Assembly (NCBI GenBank): GCA_004835665.1
Contig: RBKR01000026.1
Location: 434,001 to 498,000 of the forward strand
Length of the DNA: 64,000 nucleotides
From: Phoma sp. XZ068
Taxonomy: Eukaryota > Ascomycota > Dothideomycetes > Pleosporales > Didymellaceae
Direction: 5' to 3'
The notes beneath the pieces are model-generated. The model ran no database searches and had not been told where the DNA came from. It saw nothing but the letters and a program-made list of their open reading frames with translations. This document shows, in pieces, positions 1 to 12,461 of this stretch (positions within the stretch are counted from its first letter, which is position 1; each line of letters starts with the position of its first letter). The translations under genes and the position numbers were made by a program.

Positions 1-943
1 TTGCCTCGAAGCGCTCGCGCAGGCCGGAGCTGCGCCGCGAGCCTGTGCTCATGGTTGGAGAAGCTGCGCCTGCTTCTATCTCGACGGGGTCTGAGACTTT
101 TTGCGGTGATGATTCGGGCTTGCGCTTCCTGCGGACGGTCACGTTCCTCATCAATTCTGTGTTCCACTCCCGATCTGGCAGGTCGTCCACTACAGGGAAG
201 TCCTTGTCCTCGTCGGCACCAGCCACGGTATCTGCGTGGTCGAGCCCAGGCTCTTCGACCTTCGGGCTTGGGTAGTACAGCCGCGGCTTTTCCGTTGGCG
301 TGACATCGTTGTCGTCTTTTTCAAATGCCAGCCCCAGGCCTCGGTCTTCCTGCACGGTGCTCAGCCGTTCGATGACTGGGGTCGCTGAGCGGCTGTTGCT
401 GGGCTCCGATGACAGGTCCTCTCTTGCTGTAGTGAACGACTCGGCCCTCGACGACGGGTATGCGAACAGCGGCGGGCGCTCGGCCGCCAGGGTGCTCGAC
501 TTGGCAGTGGTGGTCGAGCTGGCGGTTCGTGGGGGGCTGGGGTCCGGGGTGGGCGGACTGCGCGCGTTGACGGGGGTGCTGAGTGCTGATTTCTGGGAAG
601 CGATGGAGCCGGCCAGGCTGTTGCGGTTGGGCGGCGGCTCGAGAGACATGGCGCCCGGCCCGTCTCGGGCGACGGTGGGCGGTGTGGGCGGCAGGCCGTT
701 GTTGTCTGCGCCGTTTACAAGAGCCGGCGATGCAAGCGGTGTCGACTGCTGGCTGCCGGCGCGCGAGTCTGTGTCATTGTCCGACGGCGACTCGTCGGGG
801 TGCAGCTGGAGCGGCGCGGCGGCAGGCAGGTACTGGCGGTAGCTGTCGCTGCGGCGCGAGACGTGGGTGCGGGCGGGGCGCTTGGGTGGGCCGGTGAACG
901 AGTCCTCGAGCAGAGCGTAGGCGTCTGGCGGTAGTGCTGACAT
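1..943 (-). CDS. Partial Ser/Pro-rich disordered protein, C-terminus outside window
   Basis: Reading the minus strand from an ATG at 943 gives an uninterrupted frame of 314 codons that runs off the left edge, so only the N-terminal part is present. It begins MSALPPDAYALLED. The rest is dominated by Ser, Pro, Thr and charged residues (for example PPTPPTVARDGP, RSPPTPDPSPPRT), with a later conserved-looking acidic/aromatic stretch (GLGLAFEKDD, EKPRLYYPSP, REWNTELMRNVTVRRK). There is no signal peptide and no membrane segment. The open frame, the sensible start context and the absence of stops over 943 bases in GC-rich DNA support a real gene. Plus-strand frames over the same bases look like shadows. 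I do not recognise the family. The folded or catalytic part, if any, probably lies beyond the window. Confidence 0.7.
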   Translation of the reverse strand, partial: MSALPPDAYALLEDSFTGPPKRPARTHVSRRSDSYRQYLPAAAPLQLHPDESPSDNDTDSRAGSQQSTPLASPALVNGADNNGLPPTPPTVARDGPGAMSLEPPPNRNSLAGSIASQKSALSTPVNARSPPTPDPSPPRTASSTTTAKSSTLAAERPPLFAYPSSRAESFTTAREDLSSEPSNSRSATPVIERLSTVQEDRGLGLAFEKDDNDVTPTEKPRLYYPSPKVEEPGLDHADTVAGADEDKDFPVVDDLPDREWNTELMRNVTVRRKRKPESSPQKVSDPVEIEAGAASPTMSTGSRRSSGLRERFEA

Positions 944-3900
944 GGCCGTGGACTGCAGGAGCGAGCAGCAGCCGTGGACGGTGCCTATCGGGCAGCTGCC
1001 CCCTCTGACGCGGCGGTGGACGGGCGAGGCGTCTGCTGCTATGAGGAGGCCATCCCGCGCAGGACCAGCAGGACAGTCGTGGGCTGTGATGCGACGCCGG
1101 CGCCGCTCGTTGGCAATCGCAGCGGACGCGGGATCGGACGCTGGCCGGTGAAGTGGGCAGGTGCAGCTGGTGACGCAGCCGGCGGTGGGCGGTGGGCAGC
1201 AGCGCCAAGCTAGGCGTTCGCAGGTCGTGGGCGGGCTCCCGGGCTGTCGCACGGCGTGGGAGCGAGTTTTGCAGTGGTCGAAGGCGTCGTCGGTGTCGCG
1301 CAAGTCTCTGCTGCGCTATGGCAGGGTGAGACGGTGGAGAGCAGCGGCCGAGGAGGCTGGGACGCGCAAGAAGCCAGGCCTGCGCAATGGACCTGCACCT
1401 CTCTTTAGGCGCATTGGCTTCGGCGCAGAATTGGTGGCGCTTCCACTGCACGCGCCCTGGGCGCATAATCCAACGGCAGCTTCCAGAAGACCAGACGGCC
1501 CTGTCGCAACAGCCATGGCGCTGCAGCAAAAGCAACAATAATCTATCATCCAGGCCAGCGAGTGCCGCTGGAACACTGCTTCACTTCCCTCGAGCATGGG
1601 CTCCATTGCCGTGCTAGACGTGGGCCTTGGATTCCCGCACCTAGCACGAGCGAGCTAGTCTTGACTGGGCTCAGCTCCTTACATCGTCTCCGCTCCACCA
1701 CAGCAGCCCCTCCTGCCACATGCACCACTTGCGTGCTCATCACGCATCAAACGGCAATCATGTGTTTTCCTTGCCCATGTACTCTTGTACCTGTTTCTTG
1801 CTGCTTACACGTCAACATGAGCCTACTGGCTGCCACCTGTGCTGCCATCTGACGGCATTGCAATGTTTTCCGTCGATTCACAATGTGCCAAATCCCTGAT
1901 TGCTTCCCAGCACAGCTTGTGCCACGGCGAACAGCTCAGCAACCTTTTCAGCCGCTGCCACATGCATCCACCACTAACATGCTCGAGACCTTGATTCATT
2001 AGAAAACATCGAGACAAATCAAAATTTGAGCGACATCTCGCCGATGCTCTCCCACCCTTCAACCGTCTTGTGCACCTTCCTTAGCTTGTTCATTGACGTC
2101 CAGCCCTTGAGTGTCGTAATACTTTACTTCTTCATCGTCCAATAGATTTTTTTATCATCGCTAGAATACCCATGGATGACTAGCCCAGTGGTGCCCACCC
2201 AAAAGGTCAGACTCCTCGCCATAGTTGATCCCAACACCCAGCTTCGAGTCGTTGCGATGGTTGATGGTGTGGTGTCTCCCATGTCATTCGCGATTGGAGA
2301 GTCTCCAGCCTCGAAGTAGTTCTCACCGCAGCAGGTACCTTCAGAACCCATCAAACATCTTACTCTGCCCACATTTCAGCGCCATTGACGCTCAGAGTGC
2401 CTGCATCTTCACCTTCCAACCTTCACATGCTCTACCAGCGCCTCCTATGCTGTGATCCATGTCAACGGCATGCTGGCAGCTTGACCTCCAAGCAATTTGG
2501 CTTGATTGATTCTGTTCGTCAATCGACCAGCTGATACTCCGCATTACTACGCAGACGAATGGTGAGCTAACAGAGATGGCCTTGTCGCCTGCTTTGGGCC
2601 TGTTGACCTACAGGCCAGCGCTCTCCACTACGCAGCAGCATCGAACCAAGGATCCGAGGCGGCTCGGGCGCTCGATCGTAGTAGCTGGGTAGCCATCGTA
2701 GATACCTGCTCGGATGTTCCTAAGGGTGCCGTGGCCTTCTGAACCTGAGATTACCGGTAACCCGAGGCTTGAGAGATTGCTGACTTCGCCGTACGCTAGC
2801 GAGAGTGTGCAATCTTGAGCAGTCGCAAGGCAATTCGCGTGTTTAATGACTGGTAGTTGCAGATTGGCCGCGCCTTCGTCTCCTCCTACCTTCTCACGTA
2901 CGCTGCTCTTTTCATCTGCCGGCACACGTCGAGATGACTGCCCCTCGTGGCATCATGTCGATAGATCCCCTTCCACTCGAAGAACATTGAACTCTATATG
3001 CACATTCATCAGATGAAGCAGAGCAGGAGCATCGATATAGTGACAACACCCCTGCATCAAATCAAACACATCCGTGCCAAGCTGTCAGTCAACAAGCATA
3101 TCTACGACTGGCCAGGACGGGCTAGGATATCGGCCTATGTCGCGTGAGGAGCTCCACTTGGGGCGGGAAAGGCTGCAAAGCTGGTGACCCACATTCCTCG
3201 CAAGCTCACATGCCTTACTCATATCTCCTGAAGATCTCAACTTCGTCATCTCTCACAATGACGACGCTCCACGTGGGTTACCAGGACGACGCGACAAAGC
3301 AGGCACGCACACTGAAACATGCTCATTTGATGCACGCAGAGCAAAGGGCCAACAGCTAGAAAATTTTGCGGATTTTGTACTCTTGAAGCCGGGCTTGGTC
3401 GACAAGGCAAAAGTGTAGCGCGCTAAGGTAAGCAGCCCTGTCTCCCGCTAGCTAGCCGGTATTTCGGTGCCTCTTGTGCATCGTAACTCGAAACACACTT
3501 GACCGCATCTCTCCCCTTGACACGACGGCGAACAGTGTCACGCGTGGCCTCTTGCGACCGTCTGCCAGGCACCAGGTACCAGCGAGTCTTGAGAATGCGA
3601 GAGTTGAGCATGTGGACAGCAAGACGCAAGCTGCAGGCAGTTCACGCGCCAACCTCGAGGCGGCTAGGGTCATGCAGTGTTCAGCCAGCCGAGGGAGCTA
3701 GGGCCCTGAACCCGTGTGGAGAGATAAGGCGCTGGCGCTGGGTCGCATTGGGATTTGTCTCTTCTGTGGTCTGCCTTTCTGGGAAGCGCAATTTGGGCTG
3801 GCGCAGGTCTTCATTGCGATGTGCAAACCGTTATATCGACATGGAATCACCAAAGAAAATACGGATCGTGAAAGTGGAAACAGAAAGTCAGCTTCAGCGG

Positions 3901-4719
3901 ACACGAGGAACCCCTGCTCAGCGGGCGCGGCTACCGTGGATCGATGAGAGAAGGGACCGTTGTGAGGCTACGGCTGCGGGGACGAGACCCTTCAATACGA
4001 AGAAAGGGCCGAGTATTAATAGCCGCAGGAGCATCGCAGTGTGCATTTCAACGGCCGCAGGGCCAGCGTAGACGGTAGAAACTTCAGCGCGCTGCGCAGC
4101 AGGGGGGAAGAGCGCCCCATTGACCTCGGTGAGGGCGCCGTGGAGAGTGCGCACAGACGCGTCTCGTGTGCTAGAGTACGAATGATGTGGGGTTGGTGGT
4201 GCTGGCTGGCTGCCGTTGCATGAAGCCCTCGAGCTTGAACGTATGTAATGTGTCATCTTCGAGCAGGCGTGTGAACGACAACGACCGGCTCTGCTACATT
4301 TCGCGCGGCGGCAGGCTCTCCCATACATTACGATAAGGTCCCTGGCAACAGCCAGCGCTAGCCGTGACCAGCGCTCCCGAACCTAATTTACTCCACCGCT
4401 GCACTCCAAGGTCGCACCGCAGCTAAGAGGGCACCGGTTCCTGGGCAGCTCTGAGTGCGCTCTCCCCTCTGTTTGGGCTCCGTCTGCACCACCTGCTCTG
4501 TCTGCACTGCTTGCACCGTCTGCACCGTCTGCACGCCACCCGCACTCCGGCTGCAGCAACCGAAGCAGACATCTGAGGTGCAGGCCCGTTTCATGGTTGG
4601 ACGCATTGCCCCGTTGCCCCCCTCCGACCACGTACACTAGCGCCGCCGCCGTTCGACCACAGGTGACAGCAGCCAGCGACAGGCACGCGAGCACCCAACC
4701 TCCAAGTCCCAGGGGCACC
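944..4719. other. Long intergenic region between divergent genes
   Basis: About 3.8 kb without a gene I can support. It holds the promoters of the leftward partial gene and of the large rightward gene at 4720. Open frames here are short, arginine- or serine-rich and show no recognisable domain. Around 4490-4553 there is a low-complexity run built from CTGCACC and CTGTCTG words, probably 5' untranslated DNA of the next gene. Confidence 0.5.
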
Positions 4720-7700
4720 ATGGCCGACGCACGTCTCGACGACGCACGAGAGCCCGGCAGCAAGCTGCTCAGCAAGGGCAGCCGCTGGCGCACCAAGTAC
4801 TTTGCCAAAGACAACGCCCCGCCCGAGGAGCAGCCCAAGGCCAGGCGCGCCGACACGTTCAAGCTCGACGACGATGTGAACGACTTCCTCAAGCCGTCGA
4901 CCGAAAAGGCCACCGCCCAGCAGCAGGCCGCCGCCGCCTTCCTCGCCACAAAGCCCCGCATCGACGTCGCCCGCGCCCAGCGCTGGCCCGCCGCCCAGCA
5001 GATCCTCAGCAGCGCTGCCGCCGCTGCGAAGAGCCCAGGCCCTGGCGGTCTGCGGACAGGCACGCGCAAGAGGGGGCTCACTGTCAACTTCGCCCGCTCC
5101 CAGCCCGACGTCATCGGCCATGGCGGCGACGAGTGCGAGGAGCCGTCGCTGGAGGTCTCGCGGCGCAAGAAGGCCAACAGCGTGTCAGATGTGGACCGCC
5201 TGCAGGCACAGCGCATCCAGGACGATGCCAATCTCGCAGCCCGGACGCCCCAGTTCAACGGCATGACCCGCTCCGACTCGCAGACGTCCCAGACCGCCGC
5301 CCCGCGGAACAGCTTCACACGCACCCTCACGAACCAGGGTGAGATGTCGCCGCCGCTGCAGCAGAAGCTCGAGATGGGCAACATCAACACCTACGCACAC
5401 CCGCCGCCGCCAGCCCCGCAGCGCATGGGCCCAATGGGTCTGGGAGAGCGGCCCAAGGTTCTGTCGAGGGCGCCGACTGGCTTCGACCTCGAGCAGAACC
5501 ACCCACCGGCAGCACGGCGCCCCAGCAAGGAATCAGCGTACTCTACATACTCACAAGACTCGGACACCAATGTTTCGCCCGTTGTGGAGAGGAAGGCGCC
5601 TGTACTGCCACCCACACAGGAAGAGGAGAATGACTTCCGGCCACAACCCCTCAAGCGATCGCAAACAGGCTTCACTGACGTAGGCGACGACTCGGACAAT
5701 TCCTCCTTCGAGCAGGTACCATCAGTACCACATGTGCCACGCCTGCCCGAGATCGGCTACGTAGCGCAGGAAGACGACTCGCCGCTGGAGTCACGAGCCC
5801 TGTTGGCGGAACGCTTTCTGCAGAGTGAGCCAGAAGATCCAAACTCCTTTTCTGCCAAAGTGAAGCACAAGATGAGGGCAGAGGAAGGCCGTGCGCTACA
5901 TGAAGCACAGCAGCGTGCTGCAGAAGGAAAGCGTGCATCAGACGCGAGCTCCTTACAGTCCGACACAATCCATGTGGGAACTCCGCCCTCGACTTATAAT
6001 GCGTACCTGGGCGGTAGGACACCGCCATCAGCAACATCAGCTCAACCGCCAAGACAGTCACCGCCACAAGGTCGGCCCACACAATCAGCCCAACAATCAC
6101 CTCCAAGGGGTCTGGATGCAGAGGACCCATACCGATCAAGGGCACGCGGGCCATCTCCGGGACGGAGACCAATGCCGCCAGGCACGTTCCCACTCGACAC
6201 GAGCCAACACCAGCCATCATCTTCAGTTTCCACACATCAGAGCAGACCCTCAGATGCACGGTCTTCACCTGGCGGATCTGAAATTTTCTCGGCTACTACT
6301 GCCTCGCCCGTACAGCAGCTGCCATCCACAACGGAGAAAGCGCCCTTCTCGGCTAAGTCGCTTCAATCTGCTGCAGATGAGCTCCACCTGGACACACCTT
6401 CAGCTCTTCAACCCGCCAAACCACCCGTACAAGCACAACCGCCGCCCTCTCAGCCTAGAACACAAGGCTCTATATCACACTCGCAGGGCTCGCAAGGTTC
6501 CGTCTCCCACACTGCTGAACCAGCATTCACCATACGACCAAGGCAGGACATCAGCATGAGGTTAGGAGGGTCTCTCGCACGTTCGGACACAAAGGTGCTT
6601 GGCGATGCTGCTTTCAAGGACTTCGCGGAGCGCGTCATACACATGAATGGCATTTTCGAACTGACAGCTCAGCTTCGTGGCGCCAAGTACGATCGTTCAC
6701 CTACGCAGTGGGCTCGAGTTGCAACCTGGTGGTTCTTGAAGGGCCGTGCTGGTATGGAGAACCTCATCAGGAGCCGCCCCAAGACCGCGGAGGTGCAACA
6801 AGAGCGCCTTACACAGCCACATGTCGACCTAGCCAAAGCCCTGTGGGTTTGTGTGGAAGTGTTGCCAGATCACCCCACCTTGCGCGAGTATGCTGGTCAG
6901 CCTGACGATGCCAAGGCTGATGTAGCCAGGCAAGCAGGGGACGTTGCAGCTACTGAGGCTTTCGAAGTCAAGAACGCAATCTTCCACTACATGAAGCTAC
7001 TGACTGGGTCGATGAAGAAGCATCAAAGCATGCCTCCAACACAAGCCCTCATTCAAGGTCAGAATCAGAACATATGGGAAGAATATCCAGCATTCGACCC
7101 CATTGCCGCAAGTGTACTTTCTGGCATTAAGTACAAGAGCTCGAGGGCTGGATCACAGCTGGCTTTGTCTCAGTACTTGCCTCTGACTGACACCAAGAAT
7201 GAATTCTGTTACTTCAGGATGTTCGCCACAGCTACCATGTCAACCGACGACGCCAACACTGACCGCAAAGCCATGTCTGTTGCCATTACCGTTCTGCGCT
7301 CCAAAGAGGAGTATTCGACCAAGCTTTCCATATGTGGCCAGAACGAAGATCTTAATCTCCTCGTAGGACTGAACTCTGCTACTGGACCAACCTGGAAGGA
7401 TATTAGCTGGAAAAAGAATTCACGTCAGCTCTGCATCCAATTACACCACGGCTTCGTCCTCAATCTCGAGCTGAACGACGGCGATTGGCGCAATCTGTGG
7501 GCCATCGTGGACCATACCAACCGCGTGGAATCGAGCATGAGAGAGCGAACCAATGAGCGCTTCTCCTGTAAGCTCTACCTGCGCGAAGCAAGCTACAAAG
7601 ACCCGGCAAACCCTGCAGCCTTCCCAGCAGAACGTGTGCATGGCTGCAAGCTCATGGTGTTTGAAAAGTTCGATCGCAGCAGCGAGGGCACTGGAAAGCG

Positions 7701-9100
7701 AAAGCTGCACCGAGGCTACAGATTGGTGTTGGTAACCGCACAGAAGAACAAGCAGTTGAGTTTCGTCGAGCATGAGCTAGGCACGAAACAGGAACCCATG
7801 AACTTTGAGTACGTCACTGAGAATGACCAGTCGCCAGCAATGAGGCTGCATTTCCGGGAGGGTGCTGCAGAACAGAGACCTAGACTGTGTACGGTACATC
7901 TTGTATTCCAAGATGCTAATGATCGCAATCATCTCTTTGGCACCTTTACGTCCATGAACATTGCGCCTGGCGAAATGACCTTCGCTCAAGTGCCTCTTAA
8001 GACTTTCACCATCGAAAGCGCTGACCAAGCAGACGCGTTCAGCGCGGTCGGGAGTCGTGTGCTAGAAAAGCTTCAATGGCAGGAAGCTAAGGCAGTGAAC
8101 CAAGATCCTGAAGCTGCTGGATTGGAAGCTGCGCCGACTGTCATGAGTGAGAGTCTGAGAATCGTCTGCCGACACAACGCTGGTATCATCTCAGATCGTA
8201 TGAACCTAGGTAAGCCTCTGCAAATTCATTTGATCATAGGAGTTACTAATAACATCAGGTCCGGGCGAGATCCTCGTACGCCTCCCCATCGACGGCGCTG
8301 CAGACATTACACTTCTACGCAACCCTCAGCAAGACATGGCTGTCGCAATCGACAGCAGTCGCACGGACAAAGACGTCCCCGATGCGCTCGCTGAACTCCT
8401 CCGCACTTTAACAAATGCATCTACAATCCGTCGCTTAGCATTCAACTCGTTCAAAGACCTGCATGCTTTCCAACTCGCAGTTACTGGTTTTGAAGTCACA
8501 TTCGATGGGTACGTTTCTAGTTACTCTTAGTGGCTCCGATGGTCAAAGGTTGGAGACGCCTTACTGACGTTCACAGCATCGCGAGCACGTTCTCCATTTC
8601 TCGTCGCCGCATGGTGGTCCCGATCTACAAGCAGTGGACCGCCAATACGATCCGCCTGCAAATCGTCCATCAAGACAACGTTGTCCAGCTCCTCGCCTTC
8701 TTTGAGGACTTTTCACACGCCGACGCCATGAACTTCCGCCTTTCCTCCATGGACACCTTCGAGAAGAAGGACAGCGGCGGCAAATTCGGGTTGAAGTTGG
8801 TGGACGCCAAGTTTGCACTGCCTGTGGATCAGAGACGCGGTGAGGGCAAAATGCAAAAAGCCGAGGGCAGATTGACAGGCTGGGCTGGTACGAAAAGAAG
8901 ATTTGTCTGTCTCGATGAGATTGAGTACCCCGGCGAGCATGATGACATTCTGATTATGTTTGATTCGGCTGAAGGTAAGACGGCAAATTATCACGTCAAG
9001 TTCGATCGGCACTAATATGACAATAGGACGAGATCTCTTTGCCAACGCGTTGCCTGCGGCGACCATGGAGCGCAAATTCACTGTCCGGCGCAAAATCTGA
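4720..9100 (+). CDS. Large conserved-looking orphan protein, disordered N-half, folded C-half
   Basis: Four exons: 4720-8209, 8259-8508, 8577-8974 and 9027-9100, giving 1403 residues. The first intron has a textbook branch site (TACTAATAAC). All junctions keep frame and join to a smooth C-terminus ending FTVRRKI. The start at 4720 is chosen for its CACCATGG context; the frame stays open 41 codons further upstream. Residues up to about 610 are low complexity (Ser/Pro/Gln, charged), typical of disorder and phosphorylation. From about residue 620 (RLGGSLARSD) to the end the composition becomes that of a folded cytosolic protein, with regular hydrophobic spacing and no signal peptide or membrane helix. 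The C-terminal half has strand-rich stretches (RLVLVTAQKNKQLSFVEHEL, RRRMVVPIYKQWTANTIRL) reminiscent of PH-like beta folds, but this is only an impression. I do not recognise a named family and assign no function. Confidence 0.85.
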
Positions 9101-9630
9101 GTCGGCGTCATTTGACTTTACTGCTGCTCTTCACTTCACACCACCACCTTTCGACAACACCGAGATGACCAAATCGTCCGTCTCGGTATTCGTTTCCTTT
9201 TTTCATCATCTCATTCGCACACAAGCATCATGGGGTCGCGATCATTCGTCATGGAAAGCTCGCAAGATACCACAACATCGGCGTTATGGCGTGTTGTTTT
9301 GACGTTTTGTGCCGGTTTAAAGCACAGACTGGCCTCGTTCGCTTCAGTGGGCTGCATGACCGGGCGTCACTGCATTGGTTGCTATTGCATGGTAGATGTA
9401 CTCATAGAGAGTACGGGAAATGTTAGCATAGCATTGAGAATATATTGTATGTGTTCTCAATCTTCATTAACCATTTTTCGTTTATATAAAGCGATCGTGA
9501 GCGCCGTTGCTGTTTGTGACATCATGGTTGGTTCCATACCTCCTGCGTACGCTCCGACGTAAGTACCCATGGGTCATTCTGATCTAGGTGTTTCTCACAA
9601 CCAACTCTTCGCGTTGAGAGCCTCAGTCTC
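9101..9630. other. Intergenic, convergent 3' ends
   Basis: Untranslated DNA between two convergent genes. It contains AT-rich runs (for example around 9420-9495) that could hold the polyadenylation signals of both. No coding frame is credible. Confidence 0.5.
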
Positions 9631-10709
9631 CTACAACGCGCTCTTAACACCCTTAGTCTCCCCAATTCTAAACACATACTTCACGCCACTCGCCTTTCCA
9701 TCCCTCAGGTTCTCCATCCCCTTCTGCACGCCTTCCAGGCCTCCAGGAATAACCTCATACGGGTGCGGTTTAAAGAAACCCTCAGCCAGCCCTCTCGCAA
9801 AATATCTGTACATAAGATACGCATAATCCTTATCCTGATTATGACTCGCACCAACCTGCGTCGTTGTAAGTTTGACCGTCTCAGGCACACCCCGATACTG
9901 CTTGCCCGGCAACACCACAGCCAAACGCCCCGTCGGTTCCAGGACCTGTACAATATTCGTGTACGACCCGTTCTCCGATGTAGCATCGAAGGCGTACCAC
10001 AGCTTCTCGCCCTTCAGCGCGTCCTTGATGCCCTGCACAACTGCCTCGTTGCCCTTGCGGTAGTCGATGATGGTGTCGCCTTTGCTGCGGTCGATTAGGC
10101 CCTCGACGAACTTCTCGCCGCGGCCTGCGACGGCGATGATAGGGTGGATGTTTGCTAGGATGGCGAGTTTAATCGCGTAGGCGCCTACTGCTGCGGCGCC
10201 GCCGTAGACAACGAGGGGTGTAGGCTGTGTTGCGGGTGTCCAGGGGTCGGGCAGTCCAAGGCGCATGTGCATCCCTAGTGCTGCTGTCATTGCTGCGAGG
10301 GGGATAGTCGCGGCGTCTAGGCCGTATCGTCAGCGTGAAGACTCCATTGAAAATGTTACGCGCGTATCTCACCTTCAAAGCTCAGCGTCTTGGGCAGGTG
10401 GAATGTAGTGTGTTGCCGGCCGACTGCGTACTCGGCGAAGCTGCCGCCCGGCGTCATCATCTCATGGAAGCTTGCTACGCGGTCGCCCTTTTTGAATTCC
10501 CACACATCTGAGCCGACGCTGTGGACGATGCCGGCGATGTCGTCGCCGCTGTTGGCGTTGTAGTCTGGGACGAGCTCAGGGATCTTCCAGTCTTTGGGGT
10601 TGCTGCCCGAGACCACGACTTGGATGATGACTTGGTCGGGTTGAGGCTCTGGGATTGGAACATCATGGATCGTGACCTTCAATCCCTTGGAGACGATTGC
10701 TTCTTTCAT
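9631..10709 (-). CDS. Medium-chain (zinc-independent type) NAD(P)H-dependent oxidoreductase, quinone/enoyl reductase-like
   Basis: Two exons, 10709-10373 and 10316-9631, give 340 residues; the 56-nt intron splits a codon (SFE|D). The N-terminal part is a GroES-like substrate domain (VTIHDVPIPEPQPDQVIIQV, SGSNPKDWKIPELVPDYNAN, GDDIAGIVHSVG). The C-terminal part is a Rossmann domain with the nucleotide loop VVYGGAAAVGAYAIKLA. The zinc ligands and the lobe-zinc cysteines of classical alcohol dehydrogenases are absent, as in quinone oxidoreductases and the ToxD/LovC-like trans-enoyl reductases of fungi. Such enzymes move hydride from NADPH to a carbonyl or activated double bond. No polyketide synthase or other biosynthetic gene is nearby, so a stand-alone reductase is more likely than a cluster enzyme. 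The substrate cannot be read from sequence. Length is normal for the family. Confidence 0.88.
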
Positions 10710-11483
10710 TTTCGGCGTCGTGGCCTGTTGATATCAGGTCCGTATGTACTCTTCTCGTATCCTAGCTTTTGCAGATAACAACCCAGCGAAAGTATCTTGC
10801 GTGGTGTCGTGGCTACGCGCTATATATCTGCCGCAGACCGAATTGCACATGCTTACTGCTGCACGTCATACAATGTATTGCTCGGTAATGACGAATGTGG
10901 GGTCGAATTCGCATGTTTACGGCCGATAGCAAATACAAGTTGTCGACTCGAATGCTATGTGAAATTTGCCGAGAAACGCCGAACACTAGCGGACGAAAGG
11001 CGGATGCAGGAACAACCACGATGCTCACCATATCTACACATACTTCCAAAGAGGATGTGACACTCGAATAAATTAAAGCAAGGACGTGGCTTGTAAGGGT
11101 CATGGGCGATAATCAGTCTTTGAAAAGCTACAAAAGACAAGCTAGTCGCAGTAGCAAATATTCACCACGTCGCGGTAAAGTTTGGATAGGCAGGCACTAT
11201 GCTGGCACGTTGAGATCTTGTTTTTGTGTTGTCGCTACTACTACTGGCTAACATGATCGACACGAGGCCATACCTGAGATCAACGGTTTCAAAACGCGTC
11301 CATAGTCTAGTCTGTTGAATATTCCGGTTGGAGAATGTCTCATGGATATTCTTCTTCCGCGACAGTGAAATAAATATCAGAGATAATTTGAAAATGTAAA
11401 CTGGGGCAAGTCTACTGCATGGTTTGTATTTAATTTATCCTTACTTTTACTATGGCAAGTGCAACAGTGACCTCTTGCCAGCA
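10710..11483. other. Intergenic between two leftward genes
   Basis: Contains the promoter of the MDR oxidoreductase and the 3' end region of the alpha/beta hydrolase. It is moderately AT-rich near 11340-11460. I see no credible gene. Confidence 0.5.
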
Positions 11484-12461
11484 TCAGGAAGGGTATCCAT
11501 CCTTGAGGAAATCAGCAATCTTCACTTCCATCCACCTGACATCCTTCTCATTCGCACCACCGCCAGCGATATGGCCCCAAATGCTAGGCACAACCGCAAC
11601 TCTACCACCCTTCAAGTGAGAGACCTCTCTCTCATTAGCCTTCGGTCGGAAGTACTGATCCGTCTCGCACGGCATGAGTAGGACCCTCGCGTCAATATGC
11701 TTCAAGGCTTTGATCAAATCGCCGTCGAAGCTTTGTCCGCACCGAGAAATGTCGCCGCGTTGCCACATTCCCAACATAGCCAGCAAGTCTTCCCCAGTCC
11801 ACCCTTCATACCCTTTGAACGTCACGGTCTCATCCCAAGCCTCCAGGGAATCAAATCCCATCTCCTTATACAGGTCCTGATCGAACCACTCGGCGCTCGT
11901 CAACCACGCTGAATACCCTTTTCCGAACGCCCTGATGCCAGACTCGGCATCTCTGGCATTCTGCAGACCCGCCTTCGGGCCTTCGAGGAACTGAAAGTTG
12001 TGTCTCGAAGTTCTTGCGGAAGAGCATACAATAACTGCATTCTTGACAAAGGACCTGTGCGTCGTGATCCAGTGGTATGTGATCTGCCCGCCCATGGAGA
12101 AACCAAGCATGACATCTACTTGATCAATTTTCAACTCTTCGGTAAGCAGTTTGTGCTGGGCTTTGATGCAATCCATGTAGTCAAGGGTGGCCGGGAATTT
12201 CTCGGTGTTTGACGGTGAGGAGGACTCGCCGTTGCCGAAGAGGGCGATGGCGATAACTTTGTAGTCTCGCAAGGCCCAGTCGGCGTGGTTCAATGTGGTT
12301 GAGATGCGGCCTCGAAAGCAAGTGTGTACCACGGCGACCTTCTCTTGTCGCGGGTTGAGGATCTGATATGCGAGCCGGACATTGGGGAGGGTGTCGCCGT
12401 TGTGGAAGGTGAAGTTGGGAATGACGTAGTATTGGACGGGCGGGGGACCTTGGGAAGACAT
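11484..12461 (-). CDS. MetX-family alpha/beta hydrolase (homoserine O-acetyltransferase-like)
   Basis: A single exon of 325 residues with an ATG at 12461. The layout is that of the homoserine/serine O-acetyltransferase branch of the alpha/beta hydrolases: an N-terminal strand region (LPNVRLAYQILN), the nucleophile elbow GFSMGG with Ser122, a small lid, then the acid in CETDQYF (Asp268) and the histidine in WGHIAGGG (His297). The catalytic triad is therefore complete. True fungal Met2 enzymes are considerably longer, and this protein's oxyanion segment reads CFRGRIST rather than the usual LTGSAH. I therefore call it a MetX-like hydrolase or acyltransferase of unknown substrate rather than the methionine-pathway enzyme. 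There is no signal peptide, so it is probably cytosolic. Confidence 0.85.
   Translation of the reverse strand: MSSQGPPPVQYYVIPNFTFHNGDTLPNVRLAYQILNPRQEKVAVVHTCFRGRISTTLNHADWALRDYKVIAIALFGNGESSSPSNTEKFPATLDYMDCIKAQHKLLTEELKIDQVDVMLGFSMGGQITYHWITTHRSFVKNAVIVCSSARTSRHNFQFLEGPKAGLQNARDAESGIRAFGKGYSAWLTSAEWFDQDLYKEMGFDSLEAWDETVTFKGYEGWTGEDLLAMLGMWQRGDISRCGQSFDGDLIKALKHIDARVLLMPCETDQYFRPKANEREVSHLKGGRVAVVPSIWGHIAGGGANEKDVRWMEVKIADFLKDGYPS

Noticed and set aside
2124..2372. Minus-strand frame of 82 codons
   Set aside because: No splice partner, no motif and no start context; typical length for a chance frame.
3499..4071. Plus-strand frame of 190 codons
   Set aside because: Arg/Ser-rich with no domain; overlapping frames of similar length on the other strand suggest compositional chance.
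9631..12461. Idea that the MDR reductase and the MetX-like hydrolase form a secondary-metabolite cluster
   Set aside because: No polyketide synthase, peptide synthetase, terpene cyclase, transporter or cluster regulator lies within the window around them.
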